From: Tenacibaculum skagerrakense
Lineage (GTDB): Bacteria > Bacteroidota > Bacteroidia > Flavobacteriales > Flavobacteriaceae
Direction: 5' to 3'
NCBI RefSeq assembly: GCF_004345825.1
Contig: NZ_SLXM01000004.1
Location: 137,085-201,084 of the forward strand
Length of the DNA: 64,000 nucleotides
This document shows, piece after piece, positions 42,691 to 52,589 of this stretch. The notes under the pieces were generated by a model. That model saw nothing but the letters and a program-made list of their open reading frames with translations. It made no database searches and had not been told where the DNA came from. The position numbers were made by a program, and so were the translations under genes. Each line of letters begins with the position of its first letter. Position 1 is the first letter of the stretch.

Positions 42691-45600
42691 TTACTTGTTA
42701 TATTTCTTAAAATTCTCTGCCTGCTCAAAAATTTCTTTATAAACTTCATCCCTATCTACTGGTGGATAATCGTTTTCTGCTAAAAGAATTATTAAATCTA
42801 CTTTCAGTTCTGCCTTTAAATCACTTCGTTTACTCCAGTCGGTATATTTTGCTTTGTCATCTACTACTTGCTTCACTTCTTTAGCAAGGTGCAAAAGTTT
42901 TTCTTCTGGATATTCAAAATCATACTTTACGGCTAGTGCTTTTAAAATATCGTAGAATGCTTTTTCTTCAAAATCAATTCCAAGATCTTTGAAGGAATCT
43001 TTCTCTTTTTTGAGCTCGTAGAACAAGTCAATAATTTCATCGGTAAAATCCTCTAAAACCTCACTTCGCAAAACATCACTTTCTTTGCGTTCGTTGTACT
43101 TTTCTACTAAAGATTGCATCTTTTTAGAAAAATCAATTCCCTTAATTTTGTTTACTTTTTTCAGTTCTCCAATAGCTTTTGCAAGTAACTGTTGCAGTAA
43201 TTTAATTTTGGTATTTGGTAGCTTAATTTTTTCAATCTTAGCTAGATAATCTTCATCAAAAATGTCTATTTCAGTTTGAGATTCATCACCCATTTTAAAA
43301 ATTTCTTCTACACCATCGCTTTGCAGTGCCTCAGTTATCATATTACGAACCTTAGCATTCATTTGAGCAGTATCTGGTGCGTTTCCTTTTGTTAATTTGA
43401 AGACAATTGAACGAATGGCTAAATAAAAATGAATATGGTCTCTTTCATTATCAGTAAAGGCATCACTACCTGCACATATATCATAAGCTGCTTTTAGACG
43501 CTTTACCAAATCCATAAAACGACGTTCTAACTCCTGGGTAAGTTGTACAAATTCAGCTCCCTTATTGAGAGTTTGTAATTGAGTTATTGGATTACCTTTA
43601 AAATAACCAGAACTGTCAAACTTATAAAAGATTTTTTGTAATAAGTTTATATGGTCTTTGACTACTATTATTGATTTTTCAACCTCTTCAATGTCCTGTC
43701 CATCGACTTTTCCAAATTCCGCTAAGGCTAGGTTCATCTGTTTTTTAATACCAATATAGTCAACAACAAGCCCTTTATTTTTTCCTGCAAATTTTCTGTT
43801 TACGCGAGAGATGGTTTGAATAAGGTTATGTCGCTTAATAGGTTTGTCAATGTAAATAGTATCTAAAAATGGAACATCAAATCCTGTGAGCCACATATCA
43901 ACGACAATAGCAATTTTAAAGTTGGATTTCGCATTCTTAAATTGCCTATCTAATTCTTTTCGATATTCCTTTGTTCCTAACATATCGTACAACTCTTTAG
44001 GATCATCTTTTCCGCGCGTCATTATCAGTTTAATCCGCTCAATAGGTTTTACTTCCTTCTTTTCTTTATCGGTAAGCTGACTTCCCTCTTCGTGTGTTTT
44101 TATTTCAGCCCATTCTGGTTTTAAGGCAATAATTTCTTTATAAAGGTCATAAGCTATATGTCGGCTACTTGCCACAAACATGGCTTTTCCCTTAACAGTA
44201 GCACCTTCATCAACACGATTTTGATAATGATTTACAAAATCTTTAGCAACTGCTTTTATGCGGTCTGGATCGCCAATAATGACATTCATATTGGTCGTAG
44301 CCTTTTTACTTTCTTCTATCTGATATTCATTGGCACCTTCTTCTGCACATTGGTCATAGTAAGCTTCAATTTCATTTAATTTTTCATTTTGAAGTAGCAC
44401 CTTGGCTGCTCTTCCTTCATAAACTAATCGTACCGTAATTTCGTCTTTTACAGATTCGTTCATGGTATAACTGTCTACGATTTCTCCAAAGACATCCAAG
44501 GTAGAATCTATCGGTGTCCCTGTGAATCCAACATAGGTAGCGTTTGGTAAAGAATCGTGAAGGTATTTTGCAAAGCCGTACGTTTTAGTTACACCATTTT
44601 CTGTTACGGTCACTTTTTGATCTAAGTTAGTTTGGCTTCGATGTGCTTCATCTGAAATACAAATAACATTTGTTCGGTCAGTAAGTAGTTCTGTATCTTC
44701 TGTAAACTTATGGATGGTGGTTAAAAACACACCACCACTTTGTCTGCCTTGTATTTCTTTGCGTAGATGTTCTCTGCTCTCTACGCTTATAATATTATTA
44801 TCTCCTATGTAGCCTTTGGCATTAGTAAATTGCCCAGATAATTGATCGTCTAAATCAGTTCTATCGGTAATAAGCACTATAGTTGGACTACTAAAATGCA
44901 CGCTCTTCATTAAAAGACGTGTTAAAAATAGCATGGTAAAACTTTTACCACATCCTGTTGCACCAAAATAAGTACCACCCTTTCCGTCGCCAAGTGGTTT
45001 TTGATGTGCTTTTATATTTTCATATAATTTTGTTGCCGCATAGTATTGTGGGTAGCGACAAACAATTTTTTCATCTTTTTTTGAAGCATCTGGAATGTAA
45101 ATAAAATTACGAATAATACCTCTGAGGTCATCATGATTAAACATTCCATGAACAAGGGTGTACATCGCATCTATACCATCTACATCCTTATTAAGGCCAG
45201 ATACCCTGCGCCAAGCGTAAAAGAACTCATAAGGCGCAAAAAATGACCCAGCTTTAGTATTGACGCCGTCACTAATCACGCAAAAGGCATTGTATTTAAA
45301 TAGTTCAGGTATATCGCGTTTGTAACGAGTAGTTAATTGTACATAGGCCTCATGAATAGAAGTTTCTTCTCTTATAGCAGTCTTGAACTCAAAAACTACT
45401 AACGGTAATCCGTTTATGTATAAAATACCGTCTGGAATTCTTTTTTCGTATCCAACAATTTCTAATTGATTAACGAATTTATAGCTATTTTGATTTCTTT
45501 CTGAAAAATCGATGAGGTAAATCCAAATGTCTTTTTGACTTCGATCTTCTCGCTTAAATGAAAATCCATCTGCCACCAATTTCATTATAGACTTATTGCT

Positions 45601-45831
45601 TTCATATAAATCTGAAGCCGAGTAGGTTTTAAGTCGTCTTACAATCTGATCTGCTTCAGCGATTGTTAGATTATCACTTTTATATTGAGATAGTAAAAAT
45701 GATTTTAAATCATCTTCAATAAGAACCTCCTGAATATCCCGAGAAATTGTTGCACCATTAATATGCGGAATGTCTTCCGCTTTGAGTAATTCTATAAATG
45801 CTTTTTCTAGTTGATATTCTGTAAATTTCAT
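42691..45831 (-). CDS. hsdR: Type I restriction enzyme R subunit
   Basis: The 1046-aa protein has an N-terminal PD-(D/E)xK nuclease (D134, E148, K150 in PDGILY...FEFK), then an SF2 helicase with Walker A GATGCGKS (290-297), ISDEAH near 392 and TGTPI. The C-terminal helical region is family-typical. HsdR translocates DNA and cuts it in complex with HsdM and HsdS, both encoded upstream in the same direction. Length is normal, and no disruption is seen. Confidence 0.95.
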   Translation of the reverse strand: MKFTEYQLEKAFIELLKAEDIPHINGATISRDIQEVLIEDDLKSFLLSQYKSDNLTIAEADQIVRRLKTYSASDLYESNKSIMKLVADGFSFKREDRSQKDIWIYLIDFSERNQNSYKFVNQLEIVGYEKRIPDGILYINGLPLVVFEFKTAIREETSIHEAYVQLTTRYKRDIPELFKYNAFCVISDGVNTKAGSFFAPYEFFYAWRRVSGLNKDVDGIDAMYTLVHGMFNHDDLRGIIRNFIYIPDASKKDEKIVCRYPQYYAATKLYENIKAHQKPLGDGKGGTYFGATGCGKSFTMLFLTRLLMKSVHFSSPTIVLITDRTDLDDQLSGQFTNAKGYIGDNNIISVESREHLRKEIQGRQSGGVFLTTIHKFTEDTELLTDRTNVICISDEAHRSQTNLDQKVTVTENGVTKTYGFAKYLHDSLPNATYVGFTGTPIDSTLDVFGEIVDSYTMNESVKDEITVRLVYEGRAAKVLLQNEKLNEIEAYYDQCAEEGANEYQIEESKKATTNMNVIIGDPDRIKAVAKDFVNHYQNRVDEGATVKGKAMFVASSRHIAYDLYKEIIALKPEWAEIKTHEEGSQLTDKEKKEVKPIERIKLIMTRGKDDPKELYDMLGTKEYRKELDRQFKNAKSNFKIAIVVDMWLTGFDVPFLDTIYIDKPIKRHNLIQTISRVNRKFAGKNKGLVVDYIGIKKQMNLALAEFGKVDGQDIEEVEKSIIVVKDHINLLQKIFYKFDSSGYFKGNPITQLQTLNKGAEFVQLTQELERRFMDLVKRLKAAYDICAGSDAFTDNERDHIHFYLAIRSIVFKLTKGNAPDTAQMNAKVRNMITEALQSDGVEEIFKMGDESQTEIDIFDEDYLAKIEKIKLPNTKIKLLQQLLAKAIGELKKVNKIKGIDFSKKMQSLVEKYNERKESDVLRSEVLEDFTDEIIDLFYELKKEKDSFKDLGIDFEEKAFYDILKALAVKYDFEYPEEKLLHLAKEVKQVVDDKAKYTDWSKRSDLKAELKVDLIILLAENDYPPVDRDEVYKEIFEQAENFKKYNK

Positions 45832-45936
45832 AGTCTTTCTGATTACTCGATAATCGAGATTTAAATACCTCTTGGCTATCTCAAAATTCTAAATTTTATT
45901 TTTTTAGATATCTTCTGTGACTGCACAAAAGATGGT

Positions 45937-46773
45937 CTATTTTAGTTTATCAGGATTTTTTAAATTTTTCTTGTCCTCGCTTTTTAACTTTCGTTCTACT
46001 TTGGCAATATCTTCTTCAGGCGGAAGATTTTCAGGCACAATACCACGAGATAATAAGGTTTTACGAACTGTTTTATTGTTTGTGATATGCTCTCGCGAAA
46101 TAGCATCTTCAGTTTTCATTTGTTTATCCTTGGCGTTGAAGATTGTAATTTCAGTAGCAAAATCTTTTGCTTTTAATAGAATGGTAGGCATATAATCTGC
46201 CAATGGTTTGTTTTTAATATCCCACTTATTTTTCATTTGTTGGGTACTTCTCCCAAATAATGCCATATCACCTTTACTTCTTATAAGCGCAAAGTTTTTG
46301 TTGCCGCCTGTTTGTTCAAAAATTACTTGAGAGAGTTCTTTTTCTGTTTGCTTTAGCTTGTTTCTTGCTTGGATACGCTCAAATTCTGTCATTTTTTGAG
46401 CTATTAATTCTGCTTTACGTGTTTGTGTAGCAAAATAACGTTGTGCAAATGCAATGGTTTCTTTTCTTGGGTCTCCGTTTTGTGCTATTAAATAACAAGC
46501 AAAACGTGTGAGCATAATGTCTGCAATTTCTTTTTCGGCACCAGAACCAATTGTGACCATTTTCCCGACGTCGGCAAAATGGTCTGAGATGTTTTGACCA
46601 GAAACTTCGCAAGCTGTTTTTGCTTTAGAAATTACATTCTGAAAATTATCCCACTTTGTATAATCCAATAAGTGTTGTACATCTCTAGCCAACCAAAACT
46701 CTACACCTTGGTCTGTAGTATGTGCATGTGCCTCAAAATTATTAGTGAGTGTATGTATAATTTCGGTTTTCAT
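45937..46773 (-). CDS. dinD: DinD-family protein
   Basis: The 278-aa sequence matches DinD (DNA-damage-inducible protein D): FWLARDVQHLLDYTKWDNFQ, then ADVGKMVTIGSG and DIMLTRFACYLIAQNGDPRKE, followed by a coiled, lysine-rich C-terminus. E. coli DinD is an SOS-induced RecA inhibitor. DinD genes are often embedded in type I restriction operons, and here the gene sits between hsdS-side genes and hsdR. No LexA-type box was identified upstream. Confidence 0.9.
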   Translation of the reverse strand: MKTEIIHTLTNNFEAHAHTTDQGVEFWLARDVQHLLDYTKWDNFQNVISKAKTACEVSGQNISDHFADVGKMVTIGSGAEKEIADIMLTRFACYLIAQNGDPRKETIAFAQRYFATQTRKAELIAQKMTEFERIQARNKLKQTEKELSQVIFEQTGGNKNFALIRSKGDMALFGRSTQQMKNKWDIKNKPLADYMPTILLKAKDFATEITIFNAKDKQMKTEDAISREHITNNKTVRKTLLSRGIVPENLPPEEDIAKVERKLKSEDKKNLKNPDKLK

Positions 46774-46808
46774 AATGTTGTTTATTTATACTAATAGGCG
46801 TTACGCTA

Positions 46809-47327
46809 TTATCGTCTATTAAAATTCTCTAATTCCCATTGCGCCAAACTCAAATTGTTTTGCTTTGCCAAAACCCTAGCATCGTTAATTATTTGCATAT
46901 AGATGTTTATATCATCTAATTGAGTCCAATTAATTAACGGTTGTTTATATATTTTTTGTTGAATAATTCTATCTATAGGAAAATGAGGTGGCTCTGGCAA
47001 CAACCCTAAACACCAGTAGTATTTTAAAGCTAGATTGAGCAGTTTTTGGCTAATACCAACATTAATTGGTGCCTTGGGTACGTCTTTAAAGGATGCTGTA
47101 TAATTTGAAATACTAATAATATTCTCCAAATGATCTTCATCTGAAACATACTGTTTATACTCTTTTAAAACAATTTGCTCGATATAGCCCTTAAGCATGT
47201 TTCTAAAATAGGTACGCTCTTTTTCTTTAGTATTTGCTTTATAAATACCGCTGTGCTGAAACGCACCACCAAAAGTGAGTAACCAAATTTCTTCTATGAG
47301 GAAGTTTTGTTTATTTATTGCTTTCAA
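46809..47327 (-). CDS. Unknown restriction-operon protein (172 aa, TTG start)
   Basis: The frame has no ATG near its start; the best start is TTG at 47327, shortly after an in-frame TAG. The protein is helical (GIYKANTKEKERTYFRNMLKGYIEQIV) with no recognised family. Tight spacing between the OLD-like and dinD genes argues for a real operon member. A weak start could lower its dose relative to the neighbours. Confidence 0.65.
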   Translation of the reverse strand: MKAINKQNFLIEEIWLLTFGGAFQHSGIYKANTKEKERTYFRNMLKGYIEQIVLKEYKQYVSDEDHLENIISISNYTASFKDVPKAPINVGISQKLLNLALKYYWCLGLLPEPPHFPIDRIIQQKIYKQPLINWTQLDDINIYMQIINDARVLAKQNNLSLAQWELENFNRR

Positions 47328-47342
47328 ATTTATTTTGTTAAA

Positions 47343-49094
47343 CTATAGGTTAATTATATCTCTTATATATTTAATTATAGGAACACTTAAAATCTCTTTC
47401 CTATCTAAATTAGGTTGTAGCTTATTTTTCCAATACAAATTAGCATTATAAGGTTTCCCATCTGAAACATTATAATCATCAGGATATCTTAAGTCTTCAT
47501 TTACGTTTACATCTTGATGAGCAGGTTCAAAAGTTGTTCTATGTAGTAAAAATAATCCTGTTTCATAATTTTCTTTTATATAATCAGAGCTAAATTGAGT
47601 GTAGATAGTTTTTTGAATACCAGAATCAAAAATTGGTAATCCATTTTCATCATTTCCATTTTGTACAGAAGCATCTGTATCACAGATAACATGATATTTT
47701 ATTGAAAATTTTGAAAATACTTTTTGATAAAAAGGAATATTATTAACAGTACCACAATTAACAATAAACAAATCCTTATTAGGATTAGTCTCAGTCAAGT
47801 AACCTCTTAAAATAATTTCTTCTGTAGGCCCTTCTACTAAAACGACTTCATCTGCATAAAACGACTCACAAATAAAAGGGTTAAACCTTAAAACTTCATT
47901 CATTTCTTGTTTTAATTCATCTTTGGTTTGAACCTTTTTTGATTGCTTTAAAAATTCATCATTTATTTGATAAAGCCTTGTTTCAGAATTGCTCTTAACC
48001 ATCCTTACTAAGGATGATTTTTCTTTTGTGATATCAATCATTTGTGGAGAATGTGAAGCACAAATAATTTGATAAGGAGATTCTGTTTCGCTTACTTTGT
48101 AAATCAAAGACCTTAACTGTTTCATTAGTTTTGGATGAAGAAAAAGTTCTGGTTCTTCAAATAAAACAATATAATCTTTTCTATTTTCAACTCTTTCAAA
48201 CTCTTCAGCAATATCCTTCATTAAGAGCAAGGAAAAGATTGCTGAACGGACAGCACCATGCCCTATTTTGTCATAATTAGTAGGAATAGATTCGTCTTTT
48301 TCTCCATTTTCATTATTCTTTTCAAAATGAATTGAAAAACTTTTACCTATCGAATTTTCTGTCCATTTAATTTTATCTTTTTCTTCAAGTTCAATTTTTG
48401 TATTTGGAAACAGTTCTTGAAAATTTTTATTAACCTCTTCTTTATATGAAGAAATTGATTCTGGATTGTATATCTTATCTTGAAGTTCTTGAATTTTTTC
48501 TTGTGCTTCTTTTAATTCTTGCCTTTCTTTATCTTCTAGCTTTAGTTTTGCCTTTTGCTTTAAAATTTCATTAATAATTAGTTCAACTTCAGATTCAGTT
48601 GGCATTGCCTTGATGAAAATAGGAGTTGGTAATGCAGCTTGAAAAACACTGTCAAGCCCAATGCCTCCATAATTTTTTTTCTCCCACTTTTCATTTTCAA
48701 AATCCCAAGTTAAATTTTCAGTTTTTTCAAAAGTTATCTTTTTACCTGCTTTTGGTTTAATTACTTTTCTTATTCTAAGTAAATTATCTTCATTCAGCCA
48801 TTTTTTTAATCCTTCTTTCTTATTTTTTATAGCTTCTTTTTTAAAATCAAATTCATCTAATTGTAGTACAAGTTCAAATTCTATTTGATTTTCTGGGTCA
48901 ATCCTAAAAATATCCTCAGGTGTTACACTTATGTTTTTGTAAAAAAAATCATAAGCTTTTAAAAAGCTAGATTTTCCAACATTATTTTGCCCGATTAGAA
49001 AAATAGTATTCGAATCTTTAAATTCAATAGTATTATTTTCTATTCCTCCTGATATTCCTCTAAAATTGTTTACTCCAAACGATATTATTCTCAT
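47343..49094 (-). CDS. OLD-family ATPase/TOPRIM nuclease
   Basis: The 583-aa protein has an ABC-type ATPase head with Walker A GQNNVGKSS (35-43), a coiled-coil insertion (about 180-215), the signature-like region IGHGAVRSAIFSLLLM, Walker B VLFEEPELFLHP, and a C-terminal TOPRIM nuclease domain with VLVEGPTEE (about 415) and CDTDAS. This is the class-1 OLD (overcoming lysogenisation defect) architecture, linked to phage defence. Insertion between hsdS and hsdR suggests a combined system. There is no UvrD-type partner, so it is not a Gabija pair. Confidence 0.9.
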   Translation of the reverse strand: MRIISFGVNNFRGISGGIENNTIEFKDSNTIFLIGQNNVGKSSFLKAYDFFYKNISVTPEDIFRIDPENQIEFELVLQLDEFDFKKEAIKNKKEGLKKWLNEDNLLRIRKVIKPKAGKKITFEKTENLTWDFENEKWEKKNYGGIGLDSVFQAALPTPIFIKAMPTESEVELIINEILKQKAKLKLEDKERQELKEAQEKIQELQDKIYNPESISSYKEEVNKNFQELFPNTKIELEEKDKIKWTENSIGKSFSIHFEKNNENGEKDESIPTNYDKIGHGAVRSAIFSLLLMKDIAEEFERVENRKDYIVLFEEPELFLHPKLMKQLRSLIYKVSETESPYQIICASHSPQMIDITKEKSSLVRMVKSNSETRLYQINDEFLKQSKKVQTKDELKQEMNEVLRFNPFICESFYADEVVLVEGPTEEIILRGYLTETNPNKDLFIVNCGTVNNIPFYQKVFSKFSIKYHVICDTDASVQNGNDENGLPIFDSGIQKTIYTQFSSDYIKENYETGLFLLHRTTFEPAHQDVNVNEDLRYPDDYNVSDGKPYNANLYWKNKLQPNLDRKEILSVPIIKYIRDIINL

Positions 49095-49104
49095 AATTTG
49101 TTTC

Positions 49105-50307
49105 TTAATTAATCATTTCTTTTTCAACCTCAACCTTGGTCATTTTTGCAAGTATTATAGATTCAAATTCATTTAATAACTCTATTTCTTGTTTTCTTTT
49201 AATTGTTTCTTTTTTTATAGAATTGAATTGAGATTCGAATAAATTTAATAAAGAAAATTTCGGCACAAGAATTTTTAAAACAGATAAATCTGGTTTTGTA
49301 AGTTGCTTTTGAACAGACCCTGAACTGTTGAAATCAAAGTTTTCTATATACTTAAAAATATAGCTTGTATGATTTTCATTTTTTGGTGTTAATACAATTA
49401 ATCTTACTATTGGAACAAACGGCTCATTTCTTAATACGGTATAACCTATAGTTCCTCTTGCGGAAATAGTAATACTATTTTTTAAAATTTTAGCTACATT
49501 AGTGAAGCCATAAAGCCCTTCTTCAGTAACACCATTAGAGAATATTGGCACATGACATTCTTTGGTTTTAAACCCTGAAAAAACTCTTGGTTTATCTCCA
49601 CCAGCACTAATTTCTGCTACATCTGAAAATGTCTTTACTTCCCACCCAACAGGAATCTCCTTGTCCAACTCCTCATTATAAACCATTTCACCATCTGATG
49701 ATTTATAAGGTTTGCCTTCTTTATTTGGGAACTCAAAATCCACAAACCAATATTTGTATAAGGCTTGAGCGGTTTTCTCTAGTTTTTGGTTGAGTTGCTC
49801 ATTCAGTTTTATACGATTTATAACAATGTTGTATTCTTTTACAATTTCGTTTTGTTTTTCTATAGATGGGATTGGTAATTCAATTTCACAAAAAGAATCC
49901 CAACCTAATTTTCCTCTAACATCTGTATCAGTATAAAACCAACAATTTCTATCAAACTCAGAACGAGAAAACCACATCATTAAATATTCAGGGTTTAATT
50001 TATTCGTATCTATAATTTCAAAAACATCATAAGCAGGAGAAACAATAATATTTTTATCAAATTTTGAAACTGCTATTGGTAACCGATAATCTCTACCGAC
50101 GTGCATTCTATTACAAGCAAACTGTTGTGGTTTTACAACTTTGTATCTTGTTAAATCTGTACCAACAACATTTGCAACAGAAGGCATAAAGAACTTATCT
50201 ATATTAATACCTTTTAGTTCTGAAACTTTACCATCCTTATTTTTAATATTAACTCTCTTAATAAATTCAGATAAAGGTTTAAAGTTTACTCTGTTTTTAT
50301 AACTCAT
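49105..50307 (-). CDS. hsdS: Type I restriction specificity subunit
   Basis: The 400-aa protein has two target-recognition domains separated by conserved helical repeats (EKQNEIVKEYNIVINRIKLN, EKTAQALYKYWFVDFEFP), as expected for HsdS. The C-terminal spacer helix is also present. It overlaps hsdM by 11 nt. Target bases cannot be read from sequence. The first TRD differs in style from the second, as normal for bipartite sites. Confidence 0.93.
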   Translation of the reverse strand: MSYKNRVNFKPLSEFIKRVNIKNKDGKVSELKGINIDKFFMPSVANVVGTDLTRYKVVKPQQFACNRMHVGRDYRLPIAVSKFDKNIIVSPAYDVFEIIDTNKLNPEYLMMWFSRSEFDRNCWFYTDTDVRGKLGWDSFCEIELPIPSIEKQNEIVKEYNIVINRIKLNEQLNQKLEKTAQALYKYWFVDFEFPNKEGKPYKSSDGEMVYNEELDKEIPVGWEVKTFSDVAEISAGGDKPRVFSGFKTKECHVPIFSNGVTEEGLYGFTNVAKILKNSITISARGTIGYTVLRNEPFVPIVRLIVLTPKNENHTSYIFKYIENFDFNSSGSVQKQLTKPDLSVLKILVPKFSLLNLFESQFNSIKKETIKRKQEIELLNEFESIILAKMTKVEVEKEMIN

Positions 50308-51859
50308 AACCTAAGTCTTTAAAAACAGCTAATAAGTCTTCTTTCGATTCTGCTTCTTGTTTTAATAAATCAGCGATATCAGTTTGTAACGCTTTCATTT
50401 TGTCATCAAAATTGATGTTTTCATCTCTGTTAACAAATTCTATGTATTTACTTGGTACTAATGAGTAGTCTTTAGAATTTACTTCATCTTTTTTTGCACT
50501 GTAACAGAATTCAGGTACATCTTCATAGTCAGAATCTTTTTGTTGCCAGTTGTGGTAAGTTTTAGATATTTGTTCTATCTGGTCTGGTGAGAATTGAATA
50601 AATTTTTTCTCAAAAGGTTCACCAATTTCTCTTAAATCCATAAATAGGATTTCATCCTCTCTGTTTCTGTAATTGCGCGTGGCGTCAGGAAGTTTGACTA
50701 CACGTTCTTTTTTGTTGTTATTTAAAATCCAAAGCGTTACAGAAATACCAGTAGTATAAAACATGTTTTGAGGCAAAATAACAATAGCTTCTACAAGGTT
50801 ATTTTCAATGAGTTTCTTTCTGATTTTATATTCTTCACCACCACCAGAAAGTGCACCATTTGCCAAGATAAATCCAGCTACACCATTTTGTGAGAGTTTA
50901 GATGCCATGTTTAAAATCCACCCATAATTAGCGTTGCTTTTTGGTGGTACGTCATAACCTTTCCAACGTGGGTCGTCTAAAAGCTCATTATCGGCTCTCC
51001 AATCCTTTTGGTTAAATGGCGGATTAGCCATAATAAAGTCAGCTTTTAAATCTTTATGCTGGTCTTTGGCAAAAGTATCCGCAGGCACATCTCCTAAATT
51101 TGCTGCGATACCTCTTATTGCCAAGTTCATTTTAGCTAGTTTATAGGTAGTAGAAGTGTACTCTTGTCCGTAAATAGAAATGGCTTTTTTGTCGCCATTA
51201 TGCGCTTCAATAAACTTGATAGATTGTACAAACATACCACCAGAACCACATGCAGGATCATAGATAATGCCCTTGTAAGGTTCTATCATTTCAGCAATGA
51301 GATTTACAATACTTTTAGGTGTATAGAATTCTCCTTTCCCTTTTCCTTCAGCAAGTGCAAACTTGCTTAAAAAATATTCGTAAACACGCCCTACAATATC
51401 TTGTTCTTTGTCTTTAAGCGTATCTATATTGTTGATGGTGTCGAGTAGTGCGGCTAACTTACTCACGTCCATATTTAAACGTGAGAAATAGTTATCTGGT
51501 AAGGCGCCTTTTAGAGCTGGATTATTTTTTTCTACAGTATGAAGTGAAGTATCTATTTTTAGAGCAATATCATCTTGTTTGGCATTCTCTATAATGTAGC
51601 TCCATCTTGATTCTTTAGGTAAGAAAAAGACATTCTTCATATTGTAGAATTCTTTCATCTCAAGGTATTTGTCCTTTCCTTCAGTGATTAATTCTTGTTT
51701 GCGTTCTTCAAATTTATCACTCGCAAATTTTAAGAAAATTAGACTTAGTACCACATGTTTGTATTCCGAGGATTCTACTGTTCCACGAAGTTTATTTGCT
51801 GAATCCCAAAGTGTTTCTTCAATAGATTTTTGTTTTTTGGTTGTTGTTTTTTTTGCCAT
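50297..51859 (-). CDS. hsdM: Type I restriction modification methylase
   Basis: The 520-aa protein has an N-terminal helical HsdM_N domain and a gamma-class N6-adenine methylase domain with motif I DPACGSGGMF (201-210) and motif IV NPPF (279-282). Length is normal. It is the first gene of a leftward operon running through hsdS, the OLD-like gene, an unknown gene, dinD, hsdR and a DUF2779 nuclease. Confidence 0.96.
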   Translation of the reverse strand: MAKKTTTKKQKSIEETLWDSANKLRGTVESSEYKHVVLSLIFLKFASDKFEERKQELITEGKDKYLEMKEFYNMKNVFFLPKESRWSYIIENAKQDDIALKIDTSLHTVEKNNPALKGALPDNYFSRLNMDVSKLAALLDTINNIDTLKDKEQDIVGRVYEYFLSKFALAEGKGKGEFYTPKSIVNLIAEMIEPYKGIIYDPACGSGGMFVQSIKFIEAHNGDKKAISIYGQEYTSTTYKLAKMNLAIRGIAANLGDVPADTFAKDQHKDLKADFIMANPPFNQKDWRADNELLDDPRWKGYDVPPKSNANYGWILNMASKLSQNGVAGFILANGALSGGGEEYKIRKKLIENNLVEAIVILPQNMFYTTGISVTLWILNNNKKERVVKLPDATRNYRNREDEILFMDLREIGEPFEKKFIQFSPDQIEQISKTYHNWQQKDSDYEDVPEFCYSAKKDEVNSKDYSLVPSKYIEFVNRDENINFDDKMKALQTDIADLLKQEAESKEDLLAVFKDLGYEL

Positions 51860-52067
51860 ATAGAGATGCGATTACACGCTTATATTTATTTTACATTGTT
51901 TTACTAATTGCCCAAACAGTACTGTCTCAAAAGTCCTCTTTTTTAGAGCTATAATTCGTTATAAATTAGGGAGTAATTTAGATTCCTAAAGATAGGAAAA
52001 TATCCAATTTTAACAAATTCTTAGTTCTTAAGTTTTGAATTAGGGAAAAGAATATTTTGAACGACTA

Positions 52068-52298
52068 CTATCGCTCTAAATCAAGATCACGTTTTTTAGA
52101 TTTCAAACTTTTCAAATCATCTAACTCTTGCGTTCTTGATTTTACTTTTTGTTTCTTAAACTCACGCTCTCCATCCTTGAGTCCTTGAATATAATCATTG
52201 GAAGAAGTGGTGTTTAAAATGTTCTCTAAAAGCTCTGGTTTGTGCTCTTTCAAAAGATAACCATCGTTGAAACCTTTAATATATTTTTCCATATTCAT
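52068..52298 (-). CDS. Small protein with ER-type tail (76 aa)
   Basis: The N-terminus (MNMEKYIKGFNDGYLLKEHK) resembles small recombination-directionality or phage-type proteins with a GFNDGY repeat, seen again as YIQGLKDGE. The C-terminal part is a charged helix ending LKSLKSKKRDLDLER, closely like the tails of the relaxase and DUF2958 proteins 35 kb away. It overlaps the HTH gene by one base and lies in the integrase module. Confidence 0.7.
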   Translation of the reverse strand: MNMEKYIKGFNDGYLLKEHKPELLENILNTTSSNDYIQGLKDGEREFKKQKVKSRTQELDDLKSLKSKKRDLDLER

Positions 52299-52567
52299 TA
52301 GAACGATGATTTAGAATGTGATTTTAAGTAATCCAAGATAGAGTCATAATCATAGAGAATGATTTTCTTTTGTGGCTGAGAAAAAGTAATCTGCCCCTCG
52401 TCTCTTAGTTTTTGAAGTGTCGTTTTACTTTTAATATTGAGAACCTCCATAGCACGTTCAGGTGATATCCACTTGTCGTGTGTGATATTTTGCTTTTCTT
52501 TTAAGCGTTCTACAACATCTTCGATGAGCTTATAAAAGGCTTCATCTTGTAAACAAATTACTTCCAT
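52298..52567 (-). CDS. Excisionase-like HTH protein (89 aa)
   Basis: The C-terminal two thirds form a MerR/excisionase-type winged helix (HTH_17): DKWISPERAMEVLNIKSKTT then LQKLRDEGQITFSQPQKKIILYD. Such proteins bend attachment-site DNA and steer integrases toward excision. It sits 22 nt downstream of the integrase on the same strand, the usual arrangement in Bacteroidota mobile elements. Confidence 0.85.
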   Translation of the reverse strand: MEVICLQDEAFYKLIEDVVERLKEKQNITHDKWISPERAMEVLNIKSKTTLQKLRDEGQITFSQPQKKIILYDYDSILDYLKSHSKSSF

Positions 52568-52589
52568 GTGTTAAAGATAAAAAATTCTG

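Noticed and set aside
47343..49094. Gabija system (GajA)
   Set aside because: The OLD-like ATPase is not followed by a UvrD-like GajB helicase.
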